Shown: positions 1-5,181 of the stretch, one piece after another
How positions within the stretch are numbered: the first letter of the stretch is position 1
Layout: every line of letters starts with the position of its first letter
Origin: an uncultured SAR86 cluster bacterium
GTDB taxonomy: Bacteria; Pseudomonadota; Gammaproteobacteria; Magnimaribacterales; D2472
Length of the DNA stretch: 5,181 nt
Assembly (NCBI GenBank): GCA_938075575.1
Contig: CALJHI010000017.1
Span: 1-5,181 of the forward strand
Reading direction: 5' to 3'
Program-made: the position numbers and the translations under genes
The notes under the pieces: model-generated
The model's database searches: none
Told to the model about the DNA's origin: nothing
The model's input: the letters and a program-made list of their open reading frames with translations, nothing else

Positions 1-32
1 GTTATGTATCTTAGGGCTGAGTTTTTGTTCAC
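1..32 (-). CDS. secD: Probable SecD start (partial, runs off window)
   Basis: A GTG codon at 32-30 opens a frame that reads M-N-K-N-S-A-L-R-Y-I up to the window edge. It begins 2 nt after the yajC stop codon. In gammaproteobacteria yajC is normally followed by secD, whose product is an inner-membrane Sec accessory subunit that uses the proton gradient to help pull proteins across the membrane. A short polar N-terminus leading into a transmembrane helix is what SecD starts look like, but only ten codons are visible. No clear Shine-Dalgarno precedes the GTG, so translation may be coupled to yajC. The identification rests on gene order, not on sequence similarity. A different downstream start or another gene remains possible. 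Confidence 0.5.
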   Translation of the reverse strand, partial: MNKNSALRYI

Positions 33-34
33 TT

Positions 35-397
35 TTATTTATTAATTGAGTCCACTGTTCCTTTAGGAAGAACGCTTGATACAGTAGATTTTTGAAACTT
101 AAGCACTATGTTCTCGCCAACTTCAACAGAGATATAAGCGCCTTTGATTTCCTTCACTTTTCCAAGCATTCCACTTGCTGTAATTATCTCATCCCCTTTC
201 TCCAGAGCAGATACCATATTTAAAAGCTCTTTTTGTCTTTTATTCTGAGGTCTAATCATTAAAAAATATATTAGTATAAAAAAGCCCATAAACATGATTA
301 ATGGCCCGAATGCAGATGGCCCCTGTTGGCCAGTAGCCTGAGCAAAAACAATGTTAGGCATTATGATCAATGACAGTAAATATTTATTAAAATTCAT
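35..397 (-). CDS. yajC: Sec translocon accessory complex subunit YajC
   Basis: A small inner-membrane protein of 120 aa (E. coli YajC has 110) that associates with SecD and SecF at the SecYEG translocon. Residues 6-18 form a first hydrophobic stretch ending in FAQA. Residues 30-47 are the main transmembrane helix. They run into the family signature F-L-M-I-R-P-Q-N-K-R-Q-K (45-56), and a small cytoplasmic beta-rich domain follows with KGDEIITASGMLGKV (67-81) and VLPKGT near the C-terminus. The N-terminal hydrophobic segment is a little longer than in the enteric protein. The ATG at 397 lies 8 nt after the tgt stop and has a good AGGAA Shine-Dalgarno that overlaps that stop codon. It is the third gene of a queA-tgt-yajC operon, and no terminator lies between it and the putative secD start. 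Confidence 0.95.
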   Translation of the reverse strand: MNFNKYLLSLIIMPNIVFAQATGQQGPSAFGPLIMFMGFFILIYFLMIRPQNKRQKELLNMVSALEKGDEIITASGMLGKVKEIKGAYISVEVGENIVLKFQKSTVSSVLPKGTVDSINK

Positions 398-402
398 AGC
401 TA

Positions 403-407
403 TTCCT
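403..407 (-). promoter_or_regulatory. Shine-Dalgarno of yajC overlapping the tgt stop
   Basis: The minus strand reads AGGAA at 407-403. Its first two bases are the last two bases of the tgt TAG stop, and 5 nt separate it from the yajC ATG. It fixes the yajC start and places the initiation site where ribosomes finish tgt, which suggests coupled translation. It is the clearest ribosome binding site in the window. Confidence 0.75.
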
Positions 408-1521
408 ATAGTGGCCCATCGGGCATTTCTAAACCTCGCATATTATAGAAGTCTTTTACAAACTTCGCGAATAAATTATTCTCTATTGCCTCACGAATCG
501 CCTTCATTAGTGATTGGTAATAATAGATATTATGATAACTGGACAAGATACTTCCAAGCATTTCGTTGGTTCTATCAAGATGATTTAAATAAGCCCTGCT
601 GTAATTTTTACATACCTTACAGTCGCAGTTTTCATCAACAGGCCCTTGATCCATTTTGTATGGAGCATTTCTTATATTCACAACCCCTGTAGAGGTAATA
701 AGCTGGCCATTTCTTGCATTTCTGGTTGGAAGAACACAGTCAAACATATCAATCCCATACCTGACCGCCTCAACAATATCTTCGGGCTTTCCAACACCCA
801 TAAGATACCTTGGCTTATCGGTGGGAAGTTTATCAGCCATGAACGATAGTATTCTTGTTTTTTCTTCCTTAGACTCACCGACACTTAAACCGCCCAAGGC
901 TATACCGTCAAATCCAATATCTTTAATCTTATTTAGAGAGTCTTCTCTGAGATCCTCATGCATGCCGCCTTGAACAATACCGAATAATGCCGAAGATGAT
1001 TTATGCGCATCCTTGCAACGTTTAGCCCAACGCATTGAGAGCTCCATAGATTGCTTAGCCTGCTCATGTGTTGAAGGGTAGTCGGTGCATTCATCGAAAG
1101 CCATCACAATATCTGATCCTAGATTCTCTTGAATTTGAATAGAGTCTTCAGGAGTCATAAATATTTTTCTGCCATCATAGGGTGAGCTAAACCTGACACC
1201 CTCTTCGCTGATCTTCACCAGATCACCTAAACTCCAGACTTGAAAGCCACCTGAGTCAGTTAGTATTGGCCTGTCCCAATTAGAGAATTTATGAAGCCCG
1301 CCCAGATCTCTTACAGCCTCATCACCGGGCCTCAACATTAAGTGATAAGTATTTCCTAAAATTATTTCAGCTCCAGTTGATTTAAGATCTTCAACTGTCA
1401 TACCTTTAACTGTTCCATTTGTTCCAACAGGCATAAACGCCGGAGTCTGAATCTTGCCTCTTGGAAAGCTAAGTTCAGCCCTTCTAGCAAACTCAGATTG
1501 TTTATTTAATTTAAACTTCAT
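406..1521 (-). CDS. tgt: tRNA-guanine transglycosylase (queuine tRNA-ribosyltransferase)
   Basis: A cytoplasmic TIM-barrel enzyme that swaps guanine 34 of tRNAs with GUN anticodons (Asp, Asn, His, Tyr) for preQ1, the committed step of queuosine placement on tRNA. At 371 aa it is essentially full length (E. coli 375). The general acid/base aspartate D89 sits in LTDSGGFQV. The nucleophile D261 is in FDCVLPTRNARNG. FGIVQGG (180-186) and GLSVGE (211-216) form the base pocket. The zinc site is C299, C301, C304 and H330, the E. coli spacing shifted by three residues. All key residues are present, so it should be active. The ATG at 1521 overlaps the end of queA by 11 nt and lacks a clear Shine-Dalgarno, which fits translational coupling. 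Eight nt separate its TAG from yajC. Confidence 0.98.
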   Translation of the reverse strand: MKFKLNKQSEFARRAELSFPRGKIQTPAFMPVGTNGTVKGMTVEDLKSTGAEIILGNTYHLMLRPGDEAVRDLGGLHKFSNWDRPILTDSGGFQVWSLGDLVKISEEGVRFSSPYDGRKIFMTPEDSIQIQENLGSDIVMAFDECTDYPSTHEQAKQSMELSMRWAKRCKDAHKSSSALFGIVQGGMHEDLREDSLNKIKDIGFDGIALGGLSVGESKEEKTRILSFMADKLPTDKPRYLMGVGKPEDIVEAVRYGIDMFDCVLPTRNARNGQLITSTGVVNIRNAPYKMDQGPVDENCDCKVCKNYSRAYLNHLDRTNEMLGSILSSYHNIYYYQSLMKAIREAIENNLFAKFVKDFYNMRGLEMPDGPL

Positions 1522-2530
1522 TTTTATTTAATAACATGGCGTCCCCATACGATAAGAAACGATACTTTTCCTCAACGGCTATCTTATAGATTTCTTTCAT
1601 ATTTTCATATCCTATAAAAGCTGCAACAAGCATTAATAACGAAGATTGAGGCATATGAAAATTAGTTATAAGGCAGTCTACAACTTTAAACTTGTAGCCG
1701 GGTGTTATGAAGAGCTTTGTATATCCCTTGTAACCCTCTTCTGAATTATGATTAAAAGCTGTTTCCAATGCTCTTGTAGCAGTGGTTCCGACTGCAAAAA
1801 CCCTTTTATTGTTTGCTTTAGTTTTTTTAACAAGGTCAATCACCTCGGGCTTCACCTCCATATATTCACTATGAATATCATGATCCTTAATATCATCAAC
1901 CTTAACTGGCTGGAAGGTCCCTGCTCCAACGCTTAAGTTAACTTTTGTAATTATTACCCCTTTTTCTTTTAGTCGGTTTAATAGCTCATTATCAAAGTGA
2001 AGGCCAGCTGTTGGTGCTGCTACAGAGTCTTGAAGCTCCTTGTTTTCATAAACTGTTGCATACCTGTGATGATCAAGCTCTTCATCTTTCCTTTTTATAT
2101 AGGGAGGTAAAGGGACATGCCCAATATCATTAAAAATACTTAAAGGATCTTTATTAAATTTAATGATAAAAAAATTATCTTTTCTATCTAAGACTTCGGC
2201 TTCGTATTTACTTAGATTTATTATCGAACCAATTTTAGGAGACCTACCGGATCGAATTTGAACAAGTGCCTTATTATTCTCCATCAACCTTTCAAGCATC
2301 ACCTCTACCACACCTCCAGATTCTTTATTTCCATGAAGTCTTGCTGGTATTACAGAGGTATTATTAAGAACAAGCAGGTCTCCGCTCTCAAAGCATGTAA
2401 GAATATCTTTAAAGTTTTTGTGAAGGATGTTTTCTTTATAAACCAGGAGCTTGGATGAGCTTCTGTTATCAAGGGGATACTCGGCGATAAGCTCCTGTGG
2501 AAGATTGTAATCAAAATCAATTGTTTTCAT
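1511..2530 (-). CDS. queA: S-adenosylmethionine:tRNA ribosyltransferase-isomerase
   Basis: Transfers and rearranges the ribose of S-adenosylmethionine onto preQ1 already placed in tRNA, giving epoxyqueuosine; it acts directly after Tgt. The protein has 339 aa (E. coli 356) and carries the family blocks in order: LNNTSVIPARLHG (55-67), HVPLPPYI (138-145), SVAAPTAGLHFD (169-180), LSVGAGTFQPV (199-209), VFAVGTTATRALE (244-256), TPGYKFKVVDCLITNFHMP (276-294) and EKYRFLSYGDAML (321-333). Cys286 stands where many homologues have Gly or Ala, which is a minor difference. It is the first gene of the minus-strand queA-tgt-yajC operon. The ATG at 2530 has no recognisable Shine-Dalgarno, and a TAAAAT box lies 9 nt before it, so the mRNA leader may be very short. 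The stop overlaps tgt by 11 nt. Confidence 0.98.
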   Translation of the reverse strand: MKTIDFDYNLPQELIAEYPLDNRSSSKLLVYKENILHKNFKDILTCFESGDLLVLNNTSVIPARLHGNKESGGVVEVMLERLMENNKALVQIRSGRSPKIGSIINLSKYEAEVLDRKDNFFIIKFNKDPLSIFNDIGHVPLPPYIKRKDEELDHHRYATVYENKELQDSVAAPTAGLHFDNELLNRLKEKGVIITKVNLSVGAGTFQPVKVDDIKDHDIHSEYMEVKPEVIDLVKKTKANNKRVFAVGTTATRALETAFNHNSEEGYKGYTKLFITPGYKFKVVDCLITNFHMPQSSLLMLVAAFIGYENMKEIYKIAVEEKYRFLSYGDAMLLNKNEV

Positions 2531-2539
2531 AAGATGTTG

Positions 2540-2545
2540 ATTTTA
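2540..2545 (-). promoter_or_regulatory. Candidate -10 box for the queA operon
   Basis: The minus strand reads TAAAAT (five of six matches to TATAAT) at 2545-2540, 9 nt before the queA ATG. The only non-coding space available for a promoter is the 47 nt between queA and the tRNA, so some promoter element should be here if the operon is not served by read-through from the lipoprotein gene. I see no good -35 hexamer 16-18 nt upstream. A start about 7 nt downstream would leave only a few bases of leader. The region is AT-rich and a chance match is quite possible. Confidence 0.3.
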
Positions 2546-2563
2546 AAAGAGTTAATAGTTAGC

Positions 2564-2577
2564 TACGATGCCCCCGT
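2564..2577 (+). promoter_or_regulatory. Candidate tRNA promoter: -10 box and GC-rich discriminator
   Basis: TACGAT at 2564-2569 (four of six matches to TATAAT) is followed at once by GCCCCC (2570-2575). Transcription would then start around 2576-2578, at or within two bases of the mature tRNA 5' end. A GC-rich stretch between -10 and +1 is the known hallmark of stable-RNA promoters that respond to ppGpp and growth rate. No convincing -35 is visible at 17 nt, where the match is TTTTAA at 2541-2546. TTGATT at 2537-2542 is a better hexamer but would be 21 nt away. The promoter is inferred from position and composition. Confidence 0.4.
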
Positions 2578-2662
2578 GCCCTATTGGCGGAATTGGTAGA
2601 CGCGCGCGATTCAAAATCGCGTTCCTTCGGGAGTGCCTGTTCGACTCAGGCATGGGGCACCA
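2578..2662 (+). tRNA. tRNA-Leu (anticodon CAA), CCA encoded
   Basis: A complete 85-nt class II tRNA that decodes UUG. The acceptor stem pairs GCCCTAT (2578-2584) with ATGGGGC (2652-2658) and contains one T-G wobble. T8 and G9 follow, then a D arm GCG/CGC (2587-2589 with 2601-2603) whose loop contains GGTAGA. The anticodon stem CGCGA/TCGCG (2605-2609 with 2617-2621) encloses the loop TTCAAAA, with anticodon CAA at 2612-2614. The long variable arm TCC-TTCG-GGA with a UUCG loop is typical of Leu. The T arm is GCCTG/CAGGC (2635-2639 with 2647-2651) with loop TTCGACT. Discriminator A73 (2659) is the leucine identity base, and CCA at 2660-2662 is encoded. It is the only plus-strand gene here, divergent from queA and convergent with the lipoprotein gene. 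No intrinsic terminator follows it. Confidence 0.97.
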
Positions 2663-2665
2663 TCT

Positions 2666-4474
2666 TTAAAAAGAGCAATCAATATTAATTATTGAAAATA
2701 AGAAGTTCTTTGTGGTGCTAGAGTCGCTCCATGAATCTGATGTAGATATCAAATCTAGACAACCCTGTTTGTCTAAATCTATTGGAACTCCCTTCATTAA
2801 TGATCTTGTAGAGTTAGAGTAAGATATGGGGCGTTCTGGAAGTATCGATTCGTTGGAAATAAAATTACCTTGGCCATCATTTATAGCAACATGTGCCCCT
2901 GAAATTTGACTGACAAAGTCTCTTGTAGAATGCACAATATCGAGGTCTCCATCATTATCTATATCCCTTAAATAAATATTTCCTTCTCCATGATGATTTT
3001 CAAATCTTGATTGATTTGTAAGCCTAGAGGTTGTCTGATCAACTAAATTGCCAGTTTGATCATTGATAAGTATTTGTATGTAAGCTCCATCGTAATATGG
3101 TTCGTCTCTTGTAATTGAAACAACAACATCCTTATAACCATCAGAGTTTAAATCTCCAGATGCTGCATGGTTATATTTATTTCTATTAACTGGAAATGGA
3201 CCTTTTGGTAAATCAATTTCTTGCCAAGCCTCAATATTAGGTGTGTTGTTGCTAAGCAATATAGTCCCCTCCTCTGGCTGTGTATCAAATAGAGGTCTAT
3301 TATCAAAATTCCAAAAGAGAATATCATCATACCCATCGTTATTTATATCTGTTAGCAGGCTGCTCATCGGACTCATATGGTTTGTATGCCACTCATACCC
3401 TAGAAATGAATGAACATCAAAAGAACCTAGCCCGTTATTTACTAGAAGCATATTGCAAGCAAAAATATCTTTATCACCATCGCCATCAAAATCCCCTGAA
3501 CTTGCATCATGGGCAAATCCACATAATGGGCCTTGGCCGTTATTTCGATCATTGATGTTGGAGCTTTTGTTGTTAAAAGTTCCATTTTGATTGCTTAACA
3601 TCAGAAGATGGGGATAAGGTTCAATATAATCCTGAGTTGAATCTTCACCTCTAACCTGCTTACCCATGGAGCCAGCAAAAATATCATCAATACCATCTGC
3701 ATTATAATCCTCTATTGCTAACCTATAACCAAAAGGATGTGTTGGATACTCTGAATTTTCATACAAACTAAGATCTTCATATAGCTTCCCATTACCATCA
3801 TTTAAATAAATATGAAGTGGAGCATTTATTTTTTGAGATTCTTCAATGGTATGAGGGAAAATTCCCCACATGACCACAAGATCCTCAAACCCATCTCCAT
3901 TAAAATCGCCTGTTGCCATGTTATGCGCATCCTGACCAAAGAGCTCGTTCTCATATAAAGTGCAATCATTAGGAGTTGGGTAGCAAATAGTGGCAGAATA
4001 TCTGTCTTGCAACTCAAGACCGCCAAAGCCTATATCTGAAATATGGTAATGCTGAGTTTTTAATTCTAAATTATTTATTGGTATAGCATTAAATTTCGAA
4101 TTGCTTTTACTTACTTGCAAATTGATCTGTTTGCTTCCAGCAGGACAGCTATTTGATGAAATAGAGCTTACTGTAAATGAGAAGTCTTCTTCCTCAAGAG
4201 TTGTTATTGGCGCATTAAATACAAATGAATTTCCAGATGAACTAACCCAGTGAATATCTGAGCCGTTGAGAGCATAGCTACAATTTTGATAATTAGAACT
4301 GACATCAAGATTTAGTCTTTGAAATGAATATATCTGGTCTGGAAGAGTTGAGAAGCTGAAGCTTATAGCAGGTTGTTGAGGTGCTGATTGATCTGATGAC
4401 CCTCCGCCTCCGCCTCCGCCACAGGAAAATAAAAATATAAGTGAGCAAAATAAATAAAATTTGGTTCTTATCAT
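2666..4474 (-). CDS. Secreted FG-GAP/VCBS-repeat lipoprotein, predicted seven-bladed beta-propeller
   Basis: A 602-aa exported protein of unknown function. Residues 1-17 are a lipoprotein signal peptide with lipobox L15-F-S-C18; +2 is Gly, not Asp, so outer-membrane sorting is expected. Seven glycines (19-25) and a Ser/Gln/Pro linker follow, then a beta-rich, Ig-like region (about 34-122). From about 140 to the C-terminus there are seven DxNxDGxxD-type calcium loops, starting at D190, D256, D328, D376, D441, D504 and D566. The last is degenerate, with Gln at the fifth position. Seven FG-GAP repeats match the integrin-alpha propeller. Apart from C10 and C18 in the leader, the eight cysteines fall in local pairs (65/110, 164/171, 318/340, 572/600), consistent with periplasmic or surface disulfides. 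The ATG at 4474 is 14 nt after the upstream stop. AAGG lies 12 nt before it, too far for a good Shine-Dalgarno. A binding or adhesion role is plausible but unproven, and no enzyme domain is visible. Confidence 0.9.
   Translation of the reverse strand: MIRTKFYLFCSLIFLFSCGGGGGGGSSDQSAPQQPAISFSFSTLPDQIYSFQRLNLDVSSNYQNCSYALNGSDIHWVSSSGNSFVFNAPITTLEEEDFSFTVSSISSNSCPAGSKQINLQVSKSNSKFNAIPINNLELKTQHYHISDIGFGGLELQDRYSATICYPTPNDCTLYENELFGQDAHNMATGDFNGDGFEDLVVMWGIFPHTIEESQKINAPLHIYLNDGNGKLYEDLSLYENSEYPTHPFGYRLAIEDYNADGIDDIFAGSMGKQVRGEDSTQDYIEPYPHLLMLSNQNGTFNNKSSNINDRNNGQGPLCGFAHDASSGDFDGDGDKDIFACNMLLVNNGLGSFDVHSFLGYEWHTNHMSPMSSLLTDINNDGYDDILFWNFDNRPLFDTQPEEGTILLSNNTPNIEAWQEIDLPKGPFPVNRNKYNHAASGDLNSDGYKDVVVSITRDEPYYDGAYIQILINDQTGNLVDQTTSRLTNQSRFENHHGEGNIYLRDIDNDGDLDIVHSTRDFVSQISGAHVAINDGQGNFISNESILPERPISYSNSTRSLMKGVPIDLDKQGCLDLISTSDSWSDSSTTKNFLFSIINIDCSF
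2753..3907 (-). repeat. Seven FG-GAP calcium-loop repeats inside the lipoprotein gene
   Basis: The loops are encoded at 3907-3881, 3709-3683, 3493-3467, 3349-3323, 3154-3128, 2965-2939 and 2779-2753. Each codes for a nine-residue DxNxDGxxD or DxDxDGxxD motif except the last, D-L-D-K-Q-G-C-L-D. Spacing in residues is 66, 72, 48, 65, 63 and 62, the period expected for one propeller blade. The interval between the third and fourth is short. At DNA level the copies have diverged, so they are old protein repeats and not a recent tandem amplification. Confidence 0.85.
4401..4420. repeat. Hexanucleotide repeat coding for the poly-Gly tract
   Basis: Three perfect CCTCCG units followed by CC, read on the minus strand as alternating GGC and GGA codons. 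Together with a final GGG they give the seven glycines directly after the lipidated cysteine. It is a GC-rich island in an AT-rich gene. Gain or loss of a unit would add or remove two glycines without changing the frame, so the linker length can vary by replication slippage. Confidence 0.8.
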
Positions 4475-4488
4475 AGTTTAATTATGCC

Positions 4489-4794
4489 TTAGCTGAACCT
4501 AGCGATGTTCTTTGCCAACTTTTTTGAGAAGCGCTTGAAAGCTTTTAGGGCCTCTTTGATCTTATCAGTCTCAAAGTCCTCTGCTAAAGAATAACCATCC
4601 CAGTATATGATTTTAAATATATCATCTTTTTCAATAAACTCGATTGAAGCAGCATCAGAGTTATCAGCATCCACGTGATTTACTGATATTTTTTTATCAT
4701 CAAGATTGAAGCTAATACTATTTATATTTGAAAAGATAGATTTGCATAGGTTTTCTATCTGGAGGTGATTACTTTTTATATTTGTTCTGATCAT
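4489..4794 (-). CDS. Hypothetical protein, about 101 aa, unrecognised
   Basis: I do not recognise the family. The protein is cytoplasmic in character, without signal peptide or membrane segment. The order seen is an N-terminal helix around LQIENLCKSIF, beta-like segments (SISFNL, KISVNHV, ASIEFIE, IFKIIYWDG), then a lysine-rich amphipathic C-terminal helix in the last 25 residues. I prefer the ATG at 4794, which overlaps the end of the upstream gene by 26 nt. A TTG at 4818 would give 109 aa and a 50 nt overlap. Neither start has a convincing Shine-Dalgarno, so translation is probably coupled to the upstream gene. It ends 14 nt before the lipoprotein gene. Coding status is supported by ORF length, composition and operon-like packing, not by homology. 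Confidence 0.7.
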   Translation of the reverse strand: MIRTNIKSNHLQIENLCKSIFSNINSISFNLDDKKISVNHVDADNSDAASIEFIEKDDIFKIIYWDGYSLAEDFETDKIKEALKAFKRFSKKLAKNIARFS

Positions 4795-5029
4795 AAGACT
4801 GATGTCTTCCCACCCCAAATTCTCTCAATCCGAGGTGTTTTGTTTTCCTTCCCCGTGCTCTTTTTCTCCACAAGGTATAGCTACTCTTTTTAAGGTTGGC
4901 CCTCATTAGATCTTCAACCTGATTTTGATTAAGTCCAAAGTTTACTTCGATAGCATCAAATGGAGTTCTATCCTCCCATGCCATTTCAATAATTCTTGAA
5001 ATATCCTCTGGCTTAAGATCCTCGGTCAA
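4769..5029 (-). CDS. DUF2805/TIGR03643 family protein
   Basis: A small basic protein of 86 aa. It carries the family core I-I-E-M-A-W-E-D-R-T-P-F (13-24), a predicted helix-turn-helix-like segment D-A-I-E-V-N-F-G-L (25-33) running on to LMR at 41-43, and the conserved basic stretch W-R-K-R-A-R-G-R-K-T-K-H (54-65). These match the uncharacterised bacterial family TIGR03643 (DUF2805) as I remember it. The basic tail and helical fold suggest nucleic-acid binding, but no function is established to my knowledge. The start is TTG at 5029, 1 nt after the stop of the upstream gene, with AAAGG 10 nt before it. The conserved region begins only about 12 residues in, and the only later Met lies inside the core, so an upstream start is needed. 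The 3' end overlaps the next gene. Confidence 0.85.
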   Translation of the reverse strand: MTEDLKPEDISRIIEMAWEDRTPFDAIEVNFGLNQNQVEDLMRANLKKSSYTLWRKRARGRKTKHLGLREFGVGRHQSYDQNKYKK

Positions 5030-5030
5030 A

Positions 5031-5180
5031 CTATTTCAGCCTTTGAACTTCGGCTTCGAGCTCTGCTACTCTTCTTTTTAATGGCTCGATATCCTCTTTT
5101 TTAACAAACCCTGATTCTTTCATAAACTTCTCGAGCGCCGGTTTCATCATTTTTTCCATATTTTTCATATCTTTCATCAT
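5031..5180 (-). CDS. Coiled-coil protein C-terminus (UbiK/BMFP- or phasin-like), probably partial
   Basis: The frame reads 49 residues from an ATG at 5180 to TAG at 5031, right at the window edge, so the true start may lie outside. The N-terminal part is rich in Met and Lys and helical. The last 20 residues (EPLKRRVAELEAEVQRLK) are a clear heptad coiled coil. The arrangement of a short helix, a hydrophobic-V-K-K-E-D-I hinge and a terminal coiled coil resembles the ends of UbiK (YqiC, BMFP family) and of polyhydroxyalkanoate granule-associated phasins. Both assignments are guesses from general shape. It is the first visible gene of the minus-strand run; its stop is 1 nt before the TTG of the DUF2805 gene. 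Confidence 0.6.
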   Translation of the reverse strand: MMKDMKNMEKMMKPALEKFMKESGFVKKEDIEPLKRRVAELEAEVQRLK

Positions 5181-5181
5181 T

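Noticed and set aside
351..973. Overlapping plus-strand ORFs of 67-113 codons and a minus-strand ORF of 68 codons opposite or inside tgt
   Set aside because: They lie entirely or mostly within the strongly supported tgt frame, look like no protein family, and have composition typical of shadow frames.
2578..2662. Functional link between the tRNA and the queuosine genes beside it
   Set aside because: Queuosine is placed only on tRNAs with GUN anticodons. This tRNA has CAA, so the adjacency is positional.
2680..2694. Inverted repeat CAATA-TTAAT-TATTG just past the tRNA, as a terminator
   Set aside because: Only five AT-rich pairs, no following T-run, and it lies inside the C-terminal codons of the lipoprotein.
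3148..3555. Plus- and minus-strand ORFs of 62-91 codons within the lipoprotein gene
   Set aside because: Shadows of the repeat-bearing frame. The real frame holds the calcium-loop motifs through the same region.
2753..3907. Repeated CCATC-rich DNA as a possible tandem array or CRISPR-like repeat
   Set aside because: The copies are diverged and coding, and they simply reflect the DxNxDGxxD calcium loops.
4504..4518. TTGGCA (4518-4513, minus) as -35 of a lipoprotein promoter
   Set aside because: A good hexamer, but 26 nt from the only plausible -10 box and with no -10 at 17 nt, so it does not form a promoter.

Overview
This 5.2 kb window looks like an AT-rich gammaproteobacterial chromosome, probably from a streamlined marine lineage such as SAR86 or a relative. 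The lineage is inference. It rests on the conserved queA-tgt-yajC order, the low GC impression, very tight gene packing and a poly-glycine FG-GAP lipoprotein of the kind common in marine bacteria. All protein genes are on the minus strand. The only plus-strand gene is a tRNA.

Right to left, in the direction of transcription, the first block (about 5180 to 4489) holds three short genes with almost no spacing. They are a partial coiled-coil protein at the window edge, a DUF2805/TIGR03643-type protein with a TTG start 1 nt after the previous stop, and an unrecognised protein of about 101 aa that overlaps it. After a 14 nt gap comes a 602-aa secreted lipoprotein (4474-2666). It has a lipobox, seven consecutive glycines, an N-terminal beta-rich region, and seven calcium-loop repeats (six canonical, one degenerate) that predict an integrin-alpha-like seven-bladed beta-propeller.

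A complete tRNA-Leu(CAA) with encoded CCA (2578-2662) lies on the plus strand. It ends 3 nt from the stop codon of the lipoprotein gene and is divergent from queA across 47 nt. The spacer carries a -10-like box followed by a C-rich discriminator, which would fit a growth-rate-regulated tRNA promoter.

The left half is the classic operon queA (2530-1511), tgt (1521-406), yajC (397-35). It is followed by what is probably the first ten codons of secD from a GTG start at position 32. QueA and Tgt work in queuosine modification of tRNA: Tgt inserts preQ1 at position 34 of GUN-anticodon tRNAs and QueA then converts it to epoxyqueuosine. YajC and SecD belong to the Sec translocon accessory complex. 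The tRNA-Leu(CAA) is not a queuosine substrate, so its proximity to queA is not functional evidence.

I see no mobile element, CRISPR array or new multi-gene system. The less ordinary parts are the propeller lipoprotein beside the tRNA 3' end, the antisense arrangement of the tRNA, and the small uncharacterised genes on the right.
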